Below the pieces are notes generated by a model. That model had not been told where the DNA came from. It ran no database searches and saw only the letters and a list, made by a program, of their open reading frames with translations. A stretch of DNA of 64,000 bases. Source: Myxococcales bacterium (GTDB lineage Bacteria > Lernaellota > Lernaellaia > Lernaellales > Lernaellaceae). This document shows, in pieces, positions 8,482-16,869 of this stretch. Position numbers and translations under genes: made by a program. Within the stretch, counting starts at the first letter, position 1. Each line of letters starts with the position of its first letter. Location: contig JAAYVF010000007.1 of the NCBI GenBank assembly GCA_012517325.1, positions 1 through 64,000 on the forward strand, written 5' to 3'.

Positions 8482-11400
8482 CTAGTCGTCCAAAACCTCG
8501 CGGACTTTACGCACCAACACCTCGATCGAAAAAGGCTTCGCGATGAAGTTCGTGTCCGGATCGAGCGCGCCCTGGTGCTCGATGATGTTTTCCGTGTAAC
8601 CGGACATGAACAGTACGCGCAATTCGGGGTCCCGTTCCCGCAAGCGATCATAAAGCTGGCGCCCGTTCATGTGCGGTATGATGACGTCGGTCAACAACAG
8701 ATGAACCCGTTCGGGCAGATCCTGCGCCAAGAGAAAAGCTTCTCCGCCGCTCGCCGCGGTTTTAATTTTGTAGCCCTGCCGCTCCAGAACCTTCTGCGCC
8801 AGGTTACGCACCATTTCCTCATCCTCGACCAGAAGAATCGTTTCCCCGCCGCGTGGCGTATCCCGCCGGACGGACGTCGCGTACGCCTCCGGCTGGCCGC
8901 TCGCCAACGGCAGGTAGATTTTAAAGCTCGATCCCTTTCCCGGGCGCGAGGCGACATCAATGAATCCCTCGTTTTGCTTGACGATGCCGTACACGGTGGA
9001 AAGTCCGAGGCCGGTGCCCTTGCCGATTCCCTTGGTGGTGAAAAACGGCTCGAACAATCGCGCTTGTACTTCTTCGCTCATGCCGCAGCCGTTGTCGGTG
9101 ACCCCCAGCATGACGTAATCGCCCGCTTTCACGTCGATGTGCCGGCGGCAGAATTCCTCGTCGATGATCCGATTCGCCGTTTCGATCACCAGCTTGCCGC
9201 CGCCGGGCATGGCGTCGCGCGCGTTGACCGCCAGATTGATCAGAATCTGCTCGATCTGGCTCGGGTCGGTGCGGACAAAACCGAGGTCGGGCGCCGGCCG
9301 AAACAGCAGCGAAATGTCCTCGCCGATCAGCCGTTCGATCATCCGGGTGGAATTGGCCACCAGTTCGTTCAAATCGATGATCTTGGGGTCGATGATCTGT
9401 TTGCGCGAAAAGGCCAGCAATTGCGCGGTCAGCGCGGAAGCGCGATCGGCCGCTTTTTTGATTTCCGACAGGTCGTTGTAGATCGGATCCTGCCGGCTGA
9501 CGGAACCGAGAATGATTTCCGCGTAACCGGTGATGCCGGTCAGAATGTTGTTGAAGTCGTGCGCGATCCCGCCGGCCAGCTTGCCGATGGAATCCATTTT
9601 TTGCGCCTGGCGCAACTGCTCCTCGAATTGCCGCTTTTCCTCCTGCGCCTTGACGATTTCGGTGATGTCCTTCATGGCGCCCAGCAGGCGATAGGGCTTG
9701 CCGGTCTCGTCTTTTAAAAAAGTACCTCGGCTTTCGATGTGCAAATAAACGCCGTCGCGGCGGCGGAAACGATAAACGACCCGCAATTCGCGGCTGTTCT
9801 GTTGGGCTTCCGCCAATTCCGCCAGGACATCTTCCAGATCGTCGGGATGAACCATTTCCCGCCAGGCATCGAAATCAAACTGTTGAAACTCCTCCGGCGG
9901 GTAGCCGGAGATCGCTTCGATCGCGCCCGACCATTGGATCCGGCGGGCCTGCGGCTGATAATCGTAAATCAACTGTCCGGTGGCTTGCGCCGCCACGCGA
10001 TACCGTGCCTCGTTCTCTTCAATGAGATCGCTCGCCCGCTTGCGTTGAGCCAACCGCCAGATGCCTTCCATCATCAAGGTCAACTGTTTCACGTCGGTTT
10101 CATCGTATTCGTCGACTTTGTTGCCGACCCCGGCCAGCAAGACGATTTTATCGCCGTCGAAAACGGGAATGTTCATGTGCCGTCGGATCGGCACGTGGCC
10201 TTTTGGATAGCCTTTTTTCCACGGATGCGGCGCCGGGTAATCGTTGGTGATGATCGGCCGCCGCTGGCGAACCGCTTCCCCCCAAAGGCCGGTATCTTCG
10301 AGCCGATAGACCTGCGGTTTATCGATAAGCGCGCACTGGGCCATCGCGCTTTTCGTCCAGGCGTACATGGTCAGTGTGGTCTCGGCATCATCGAGCAACG
10401 CCAGATAGCCGATCGGACTGTCGGTCAAGCGGGCTCCCTGTTCGAGGGCATAGAGCATCAATTCCTCGAAGGACAACCCGGTTTTCTGATTGACCTCCAG
10501 TAACGCCGTCAAACGGGCCTCGTTCAGATGAACCGCTGCCTCGCTTTTCTTGCGACCGGTGATATCGCGCGCGATGACAAAAATTCCCTTGATCTCGCCG
10601 TCCTCGAGATACGGCGTGGAATAAACCTCGAGCGGTATCCGCTTGCCGTGGCGGTCGAGCATCGTCACTTCGAAAATGAATGTGCTGAAATCGCCGGCAA
10701 ACCGTTTGGCCATGCGCTGTTCTTCGGCGGCGATTTCTTCCGGAGGAAAGAAGGACCGCAGATTCACTTCCTTGATTTCCTCGGCATCGTAGCCGCTGAC
10801 CGTGAGGCCATGGCGATTGATGTAAATGATGCGGCCTTGCAGGTCATGAATGAAAATGATCTCGTTCGCCGTTTCGGTGATCAGCCGGTACTTTTCCTCG
10901 CTGCGCCGCAAGGCTTCCTCGGCATTCTTCCGGGCGGTGATGTCGACCAGCGTCGATTGAACCGCCGGCCGACCGCCAAGCATGATCTTGACGGAATAGG
11001 TTTCCACCCAAAAAATCCCGCCGTCCCGATGAACCCCCCGATATTCATATCGACCGAGGACGGAGGCTTCGTTCAATCGCCGCTGGTGGCGCTCCTGAAC
11101 GGCGATTCGATCCTCCGGATGAATCAGTTCGCTCATTTGCCACGGCGCCATCGCCAACAATTCCGCGATGGAATACCCGGACAAATCCGCCGTCGCCTGG
11201 TTGGCGAAAACGATCCGCCCGTCCTGGATGATGATCAACGCCTGCAATGATTGATCGACCAGCGCGTGATAGACCTCGCCCGCCCGGTTATCGTCCGGGG
11301 CTTCACGGAAAAGAAACAAATAACCGCCGGTCTCGCCCGGCGCCGGCGCTAGGCGGTTCGCTTCGACCGCGAAAAAACGTCGTTCGCCGGTCGGCGATAA

Positions 11401-11667
11401 ACTGGTGATCGTGCCTTGCCAGGTATGTTCCCGCCGGAGTACCGACAACAGATCGGCCGATGTTTTTTCATCCGATTCCAGCAACGGCAAATCCGTCCAG
11501 GCGAATTCCCTGGAATCCGGATCAATCGCCAAGAATTGTCGGGCGGCGACATTCGCGTAACGGATCCGCCCATTCTCATCGAGTAAAAGCACCGGCTGGG
11601 AAAACGAGTCGAACAAGCGGGCCGCGTTTGTTTGGGCATTCGAACCGGACATTGAATCGCCTGACAT
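8482..11667 (-). CDS. Soluble hybrid histidine kinase: PAS-PAS-PAS-GAF-PAS-HisKA-HATPase-receiver
   Basis: A 1061-residue sensor kinase with no membrane helix. Domains in rough residue ranges: PAS 15-120, PAS 130-255 (ANQATADLSGYS), PAS 258-380 (INRHGLTVSGYD), GAF 395-545 (RLTDSPIGYLALLDD; GAF_2-like), PAS 553-675 and a HisKA/HATPase core 685-925. The phospho-accepting His is in GGIAHDFNN near 702, with ATP-lid motifs NARDAMPGGG and [15 protein letters not shown]-terminal receiver spans about 940-1060, with Asp in LLLTDVIIPHMNG near 993. The many PAS domains point to redox, gas or small-ligand sensing; the ligand is unknown. A partner phosphotransfer protein is not visible nearby. A second in-frame ATG lies at 11652. 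Confidence 0.93.
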   Translation of the reverse strand: MSGDSMSGSNAQTNAARLFDSFSQPVLLLDENGRIRYANVAARQFLAIDPDSREFAWTDLPLLESDEKTSADLLSVLRREHTWQGTITSLSPTGERRFFAVEANRLAPAPGETGGYLFLFREAPDDNRAGEVYHALVDQSLQALIIIQDGRIVFANQATADLSGYSIAELLAMAPWQMSELIHPEDRIAVQERHQRRLNEASVLGRYEYRGVHRDGGIFWVETYSVKIMLGGRPAVQSTLVDITARKNAEEALRRSEEKYRLITETANEIIFIHDLQGRIIYINRHGLTVSGYDAEEIKEVNLRSFFPPEEIAAEEQRMAKRFAGDFSTFIFEVTMLDRHGKRIPLEVYSTPYLEDGEIKGIFVIARDITGRKKSEAAVHLNEARLTALLEVNQKTGLSFEELMLYALEQGARLTDSPIGYLALLDDAETTLTMYAWTKSAMAQCALIDKPQVYRLEDTGLWGEAVRQRRPIITNDYPAPHPWKKGYPKGHVPIRRHMNIPVFDGDKIVLLAGVGNKVDEYDETDVKQLTLMMEGIWRLAQRKRASDLIEENEARYRVAAQATGQLIYDYQPQARRIQWSGAIEAISGYPPEEFQQFDFDAWREMVHPDDLEDVLAELAEAQQNSRELRVVYRFRRRDGVYLHIESRGTFLKDETGKPYRLLGAMKDITEIVKAQEEKRQFEEQLRQAQKMDSIGKLAGGIAHDFNNILTGITGYAEIILGSVSRQDPIYNDLSEIKKAADRASALTAQLLAFSRKQIIDPKIIDLNELVANSTRMIERLIGEDISLLFRPAPDLGFVRTDPSQIEQILINLAVNARDAMPGGGKLVIETANRIIDEEFCRRHIDVKAGDYVMLGVTDNGCGMSEEVQARLFEPFFTTKGIGKGTGLGLSTVYGIVKQNEGFIDVASRPGKGSSFKIYLPLASGQPEAYATSVRRDTPRGGETILLVEDEEMVRNLAQKVLERQGYKIKTAASGGEAFLLAQDLPERVHLLLTDVIIPHMNGRQLYDRLRERDPELRVLFMSGYTENIIEHQGALDPDTNFIAKPFSIEVLVRKVREVLDD

Positions 11668-11790
11668 TATTTTTATATACTTCCACCCGAGCTACATGAT
11701 CGTACTGAATTTAATATCGTCCTGTAGCGGAAAGAACTGTACAATTTTCTCCGGTGGAACCCAACGGTTGATTTTATCCGGGTTTTCCCG

Positions 11791-13875
11791 TCAATCGTTT
11801 TCGTCGAAAACCCCGTAATAACGCCCCAGCCAATAGGCATGCAGGAAATCCGCGCCGCCGCCGTCCATCCAGTCCGAGGCGCCGACCTGGAATTCCGAGG
11901 TCGAGGTGATCCACATGTTGGGATGCATCCGATCGAACATCGGCATGCCGAATACTCCCTGAAAACGGCCGCCCTGCATCCAGTCGAATTTCCACGGCAG
12001 GTCGGGCAGCGGCGAGGCGCACCAGGCCGGATCGATGCGCTTATCGATCGCCAGGGACTGCTTTGGATAGGCCAGTTCCCGCATACCCCAGATCGCGTTT
12101 TCGAATACCGCGTCCACGTCGGCGGGCGGATCGCCCAAGGCTTCGGCGGCGATCGGAAACAATGTCTGCGTCCAGCGATTGAGCCGCATGCCGTTGGTCC
12201 ACCCGCGCTCGATGATCGCCTGCGCCTCCTCGTCGCCGGTCGCCTCGGCCAGGAAATGGAGAATCAGCATCCCGATGGTTTCCAGATGCTGGCCGGACCA
12301 ATCGGTGATGCCGTAGACGTACCACTTTCCGTCGCCGGCCTCGACGTATAGGCGGAAAAACGGATTGGACCACAACTCCTGATAGTGCTGGCGATAGGTA
12401 TCCTCGCCGGTGGTCAGGTAGGCGAGCCAGTGGGCCTTGATCTCGTTGAACTGGCCGTCGTTGGCTACCGAACCGTAATCGGCCAGCCGGGCCGCCCGTT
12501 CGGCGATGCCGGCGCGGTACTCGTCGTACTGCGCCTCGGCGGGTAGAAAAATCCACGACAACAGGTAGCCGTAATAAAGCCCCTGGATCATGTCGTTGTT
12601 GCCGCAGCAAAGCCAATCGTAAGCCTCATACGGCGCCGCGCCTTGGATCCATTCCTTGCCGCCGCCGGCGACATGCGGTCGCACGGTGCGCGCGAACGAG
12701 GTCGGATCCTGAACGATGTCGTGCGAGAGGAACAAGCCGTCGAGCGCTTGCAGCCAGTTGTCCAGTGCCGCGGCGTCGCCCGTCGTCAGGTAGCGAAACA
12801 CCTGGCCGGCGAGATAACAACCGGTCCACAACAGGCCGTCGCCCGATTCGCTTTGCAACAGCGGATCGGACCCGGTCAACGCCGCGCTGAACATGCCCAG
12901 CGGGTTGACGTAAAAGCGCGGCATATCCTCGTCGAACCAGGCGGCTTTTTGCGCCAGGGTCGGACTGAATCCGCGCGCCCGCAGCATGGTTTCGGCCAGA
13001 CTGATGTCATCGAGCCATTTGCCGACGACCCGCAGCGCGCCCGGGTGCGCGCGGTACCACTCGAAGTCCGTGTGAAATTGCGCGATGTAATGCACCGCCA
13101 GGTCGAACTCCGGCCGGTCGCGGTAGGGGTCGAAAAACTCCAGCGCGTGGTAATCCCGCAAAAGCAAAAACAGGAGGTCGTGCAGGAAATCCGGCATCGG
13201 GTCGTGACCCGGGACGAAGGAATCCTCATCTTGGAAAATCGGCTGTTCCCCGCCGGGACCGCTGTAGGTCCAGGTTTCGTCGGCGGTCAATTGATGGGCC
13301 GCCGCCGCGACGGTCTGGAAATGAAGCGAATAGTTGCCGTTGCCCATCTCCGCCGCTTCACCGACCACCTCCACCGGCTCGCCGTCTTCCGCCTTGCGAA
13401 CGAGGCCGTTGTATTCGGTGATGGTGTCGGCGACTTTCAACGTTAATTCCACGCGCACCGGATCGGTGCTCGCCACCCGGCCGGTCCAGACCGAATGCAC
13501 TTCGTAATCGAGGTCGAGGAGCGGGTCCGGGAATGATAGATCGGCGTAGCGCACCACCCGAATGAAATCGGGATCCTCATCTTCCCCGCGGATTTCCACG
13601 GTGCCCTCGTAGGCGCCGGATTGCGAATCGGAACCGGTCACCTGATAAAGGCCTGGCTGCAGGCCGGTGGGAGCCGGTGAGGTATCATCATCGCCGCTAT
13701 CGTCGTCGCTCGGCGACGCGTCGTTGTCATCATTGTCGTCGTTGTCATCGTCCTCCTGCGGTTGTCCGGAATCCGCACCGGCGTCGTCGTCGTCGGAATC
13801 CGCGCAAGCGGGTAACAATGCCAACAAGAGAATAAGGCAAAATAACTTAAGACCCATCGTGGTCATATTTTTCAT
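11791..13875 (-). CDS. Asp/Asn-linker lipoprotein with a helical-barrel-like domain, function unknown
   Basis: A 694-residue predicted lipoprotein. The lipobox LLPAC gives a lipidated Cys at residue 24, followed by about 45 residues of Asp/Asn/Ser/Pro linker (EDDDNDDNDDNDASP and DDDTSP). A small beta-rich region (about 75-190) precedes a large alpha-rich domain resembling alpha/alpha barrels, rich in Trp and Tyr. The C-terminus (DFLHAYWLGRYYG) closely matches that of the lipoprotein at 15091-16854 (DYLLPYWMGRYYG), so the two are likely paralogues. Such barrels are often carbohydrate-active, but no catalytic residues can be named. I prefer the ATG at 13875; a second in-frame ATG is at 13887, where AAGGG would abut the start codon. 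Confidence 0.8.
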   Translation of the reverse strand: MKNMTTMGLKLFCLILLLALLPACADSDDDDAGADSGQPQEDDDNDDNDDNDASPSDDDSGDDDTSPAPTGLQPGLYQVTGSDSQSGAYEGTVEIRGEDEDPDFIRVVRYADLSFPDPLLDLDYEVHSVWTGRVASTDPVRVELTLKVADTITEYNGLVRKAEDGEPVEVVGEAAEMGNGNYSLHFQTVAAAAHQLTADETWTYSGPGGEQPIFQDEDSFVPGHDPMPDFLHDLLFLLLRDYHALEFFDPYRDRPEFDLAVHYIAQFHTDFEWYRAHPGALRVVGKWLDDISLAETMLRARGFSPTLAQKAAWFDEDMPRFYVNPLGMFSAALTGSDPLLQSESGDGLLWTGCYLAGQVFRYLTTGDAAALDNWLQALDGLFLSHDIVQDPTSFARTVRPHVAGGGKEWIQGAAPYEAYDWLCCGNNDMIQGLYYGYLLSWIFLPAEAQYDEYRAGIAERAARLADYGSVANDGQFNEIKAHWLAYLTTGEDTYRQHYQELWSNPFFRLYVEAGDGKWYVYGITDWSGQHLETIGMLILHFLAEATGDEEAQAIIERGWTNGMRLNRWTQTLFPIAAEALGDPPADVDAVFENAIWGMRELAYPKQSLAIDKRIDPAWCASPLPDLPWKFDWMQGGRFQGVFGMPMFDRMHPNMWITSTSEFQVGASDWMDGGGADFLHAYWLGRYYGVFDEND
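13681..13803 (-). repeat. Asp/Asn codon repeat (linker copy 1)
   Basis: A run of GAY/AAY triplets encoding the acidic linker just after the lipidated cysteine. It is broken by ASP and TSP tripeptides, as in the copies at 15172 and 57089. Confidence 0.8.
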
Positions 13876-13975
13876 CGTCCGCCCCATCCCTTTCTGGTTC
13901 GTCGGGCATTGTACCGAAAAATGGGTTCCCAGGGGAAACTCGGCGGGATAACTGTCTTTTTAAGCGATTCGGCGA

Positions 13976-14004
13976 TTGCATCGACCACGGGCGAGGGATA
14001 CTAT
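13976..14004 (+). promoter_or_regulatory. Weak sigma-70-like promoter before the second methyltransferase
   Basis: TTGCAT (13976-13981), 17 bp and TACTAT (13999-14004), in the 187-bp gap between the divergent lipoprotein and methyltransferase genes. The matches are 3/6 and 4/6. Confidence 0.3.
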
Positions 14005-14062
14005 CCGCCTCGTGAAATGGGGCCTTTTCACCTCGAAAGGCCGGCGGGTAGGGAAAAAAAAG

Positions 14063-15031
14063 ATGAATTCCAGATTTCAATTCGTGTATGACAATCCCGA
14101 TAGTGGCAAGTTTCCGCCGTACTCGGACGATTTCATGCGCGCGCTGGCCGCGCTGCTCAAGAGCCACGAAGGAACGCCCGAATTCGAACAATGGTTTCTG
14201 CTCAATTTAACGCGCGTCGCGGACAAACGACGCAACCTGATCCCGGCCCTGACCCGCTATACCACGCTGGCTGATAAGGAAATCCTGGAAATCGGGTGCG
14301 GCCTCGGGCCGGGCACCGTGGCCCTCGCCGAACAAGGGGCGCGCGTCACGGCGCTGGACGTGGATGCCAAGGTCATCGAGACGGCCCGCCTGCGGGTTCG
14401 CGATCACGGATTCGCCGACCGCGCCCAGGTGATGCACGTGCCCAACACGCGACACTTGCCGTTCGCGGATCAGGCGTTCGATTTGATCGTCTGCAACGGC
14501 GTGATGGAACACGTTTTGCCCTCGTTGCGCCATCCGCTGCTGAATGAAATGTGGCGGGTGCTAAAACCGGGCGGCCTGCTGTTCATCGGCGAAACGCCCA
14601 ACCGCCTCTGGCCGATCGACGGCCACACGACCGGCCTCTGGTGGATTCATTACCTGCCGTTGCCGCTGGCCGCCTGGTATGCCAAGGCGCGCCATCGCAT
14701 CCGGCCGGTCGACGACCTGAACGAACTGGGCGGCCTGGGCTGCACCTACGGTACGCTGGTTCGCGCCCTGCCGCGCCGCGAGACGGACGTGCTCAATCTG
14801 CGCCCGCCCTATTCCTGGATCAGTCGTCACCGGACCGTCACCGGCGGCCGGCCGATCGTTCGCCTCGGGAAAAAGTGCCTGATCTTCAGCGCGCGCCTGA
14901 CCGAGCAGGTCATTTTGCATCCGCTTTTTCATCGACCGATCGACATGTTTTTCCCCTACCTGACGCTCGGCGTGCAGAAAAAATCGCCGGCCCAATTGCC
15001 CGGACAGGCCGGCGGCCACGCCGTTCATTGA
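14063..15031 (+). CDS. Class I SAM-dependent methyltransferase (substrate unknown)
   Basis: A 322-residue protein. The methyltransferase core is clear: ILEIGCGLGPGTVALAEQGA (motif I, near residues 76-95), VTALDVDAKVIETAR, the segment FDLIVCNGVMEHVLPS, and WRVLKPGGLLFIGETPN. The C-terminal third is longer than the minimal fold and contains PNRLWPIDGHTTGLWWIHYL, seen in several lipid/polyketide-type methyltransferases; the substrate is not deducible. I chose the ATG at 14063, preceded at 8-12 nt by a purine-rich AGGG; a longer in-frame version would need a GTG at 14012. It lies between the two related Asp/Asn-linker lipoproteins. Confidence 0.85.
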   Translation: MNSRFQFVYDNPDSGKFPPYSDDFMRALAALLKSHEGTPEFEQWFLLNLTRVADKRRNLIPALTRYTTLADKEILEIGCGLGPGTVALAEQGARVTALDVDAKVIETARLRVRDHGFADRAQVMHVPNTRHLPFADQAFDLIVCNGVMEHVLPSLRHPLLNEMWRVLKPGGLLFIGETPNRLWPIDGHTTGLWWIHYLPLPLAAWYAKARHRIRPVDDLNELGGLGCTYGTLVRALPRRETDVLNLRPPYSWISRHRTVTGGRPIVRLGKKCLIFSARLTEQVILHPLFHRPIDMFFPYLTLGVQKKSPAQLPGQAGGHAVH

Positions 15032-15090
15032 CAGGCAAAGGCCGACCCATTACCGTTTAGCCGTTCGATCCATCCACCGCGAGGTTTGTC

Positions 15091-16854
15091 ATGTCCCCAT
15101 TGCTGAGACGTTTTTTGTTTTTCGCCCTCTACGCGCTGCTGGTCGCCGGCCTGTTTGCCTGCGGCGGCCAGGATGACGACGACGATGATGCCGCCGCCGG
15201 CGACGATGATGACGACAACGACGATAACGATAACGATGACGACAACGACAATGACGACAACGATGACAACGATGACAATGACGATGCCTCGCCGACGCCG
15301 GATCCGTTGCGCATCGTCTTCGAGTTTCCGCCCGTGGCCGAATCCGGTGAGGATTATTCCTACCAATTCCAGGCCGAAGGCGGGCAACCGCCCTATCGCA
15401 ACTGGCAGGTGACCAACGGCGAACCGCCGGCGGGCCTGACCTTGGACGCCGCGACCGGCGAGTTGTCGGGAACCGCGGCGAACGAGGAAAAGCTGTACTA
15501 CTTCGTGATCGACGTCGAGGACTCGGCGGCCGAGCCGGCCCGCGCCCGCGAAGCGTTCGGCATCCGCGTCGGCGATCCGTCGCAACCCGGCCCGCTCTAC
15601 CTCAAGGCCCAGCACTACCAGGAAATTTACGATACGCGCCACAACTGCGACGGCCTGTCGGTGACCGCCGACAACCCGGACGACCCGAACGGCGACTACT
15701 GGTTCACCGACCTGGGCGACGCCTGCTTCATCCACGGCAATTCGTCGGCCGGCGCGGCTTATCGCTACGCCGTCGAACCAAGCGCGGCGGCGCTGGCCGA
15801 CGCGCGGTTGCACACGCGGGGGCTGGATCTGCTCAACCGCGTCAACGGCATTCCCGGCTTGATGTCCCGCAGCTACGTGCCGCAGGACGCGCCTTACGGC
15901 CCCAACGAATTCCAGACCTTTTACCCCGACTCCGAGAACCACGTCGGCGAAGGCGAATTCGCCGATTACTACTGGAAGGGCGATGTCAGCATCGATCAAT
16001 ACTCCGGCGCCCTGGTGGGCTTGTCGTTGCTGTACGATCTCGTCCCCGACGACGAGGTGCGCACGACGATCCGCCGCAACATCGTCGAGATCGCCGATTA
16101 CCTCTGGGACGGCGGCCTGATCATATACGACGCCGACGGCGAACCGACCACCTACGGCGACTTCCGCGGCTATTGGCTGGAAGGCTGGCCCGTGCCCAAC
16201 GGCCTGGGCGCGGCGGCCTGCCTGGCGTGGTTCAAGCTGGCCCACCACGTTTCGGGAGAGTCCCGGTTTCTCGATTACTACAACGAGTTGAAGGACGAGC
16301 GGCACTACGACTGGGTCGTCGCGAACACGCTGCTATTGTATCTGGGCTATCAAACCAAGCATTACAACGTGTACATGGGATTCGAGAACATGTTCACGCT
16401 GACCCGGCTGGAGGAAGACACCGCGCAAAAGGAATTCTGGGCCGACGCGTTCGCCCGCTGGTTGTGGATTTCCGGCGAACAACTGGCCTGGCGGCGCGCC
16501 GACGTGGAAGCCAATCCGACCTACACTTCCTGGTATCTCTACTCGACGGGCCGCCGCGATCCCGACGCGATCATGAAGTCCATCTGGGAAATGGACGTCT
16601 TCGTCGACGCCCCGCTGCGCGATCGCTACATCCAAAACAGCATCAATCCGGACATCGAGAAAAATCCCGAACGCCCCGAGCTGGCGCTCTACCCCCTGCC
16701 CGCCAACCTGCGCGTCCCCGACATGTGCATCTGGCACCGCACGCCGTACGCGCTGGACGGCGGCGACGACAACGGGCGCGAGCGCACCGGCCACGATTAT
16801 CTGTTGCCCTACTGGATGGGGCGTTACTACGGTTTCATCAGCCCGGATTGGTAG
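15091..16854 (+). CDS. Asp/Asn-linker lipoprotein with a putative Ig domain and helical-barrel-like domain
   Basis: A 587-residue predicted lipoprotein. The signal peptide ends in VAGLFAC (lipid Cys24) and is followed by about 40 residues of almost pure Asp/Asn. Then comes a He_PIG-type putative Ig domain (about 75-165), recognised by PPAGLTLDAATGELSGT. The remaining ~410 residues are alpha-rich with many Trp/Tyr (YWKGDVSIDQYSG, YWLEGWPVPNG), suggesting an alpha/alpha-barrel enzyme, possibly polysaccharide-active. The C-terminal YWMGRYYG matches the lipoprotein at 11791-13875. RBS GAGG lies about 8 nt before the ATG. It is 59 nt downstream of the methyltransferase and may share its transcript. 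Confidence 0.82.
   Translation: MSPLLRRFLFFALYALLVAGLFACGGQDDDDDDAAAGDDDDDNDDNDNDDDNDNDDNDDNDDNDDASPTPDPLRIVFEFPPVAESGEDYSYQFQAEGGQPPYRNWQVTNGEPPAGLTLDAATGELSGTAANEEKLYYFVIDVEDSAAEPARAREAFGIRVGDPSQPGPLYLKAQHYQEIYDTRHNCDGLSVTADNPDDPNGDYWFTDLGDACFIHGNSSAGAAYRYAVEPSAAALADARLHTRGLDLLNRVNGIPGLMSRSYVPQDAPYGPNEFQTFYPDSENHVGEGEFADYYWKGDVSIDQYSGALVGLSLLYDLVPDDEVRTTIRRNIVEIADYLWDGGLIIYDADGEPTTYGDFRGYWLEGWPVPNGLGAAACLAWFKLAHHVSGESRFLDYYNELKDERHYDWVVANTLLLYLGYQTKHYNVYMGFENMFTLTRLEEDTAQKEFWADAFARWLWISGEQLAWRRADVEANPTYTSWYLYSTGRRDPDAIMKSIWEMDVFVDAPLRDRYIQNSINPDIEKNPERPELALYPLPANLRVPDMCIWHRTPYALDGGDDNGRERTGHDYLLPYWMGRYYGFISPDW
15172..15285 (+). repeat. Asp/Asn codon repeat (linker copy 2)
   Basis: A GAY/AAY triplet tract encoding about 38 residues, nearly all Asp and Asn, with one short Ala/Gly break. 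It is low-complexity DNA prone to length change and assembly error. Confidence 0.9.
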
Positions 16855-16869
16855 CCGGCAGCGCCCGGT

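Noticed and set aside
15172-15285. CRISPR or tandem-repeat array
   Set aside because: The regularity is a codon-level GAY/AAY repeat inside a gene, with no spacer-repeat structure.
15025-16305. Antisense open frame with a long Val/Ile run that looks like a membrane helix
   Set aside because: The Val/Ile run is the reverse complement of the Asp/Asn codon tract (GAC/GAT read as GTC/ATC). The same artefact occurs at 57011-57889.
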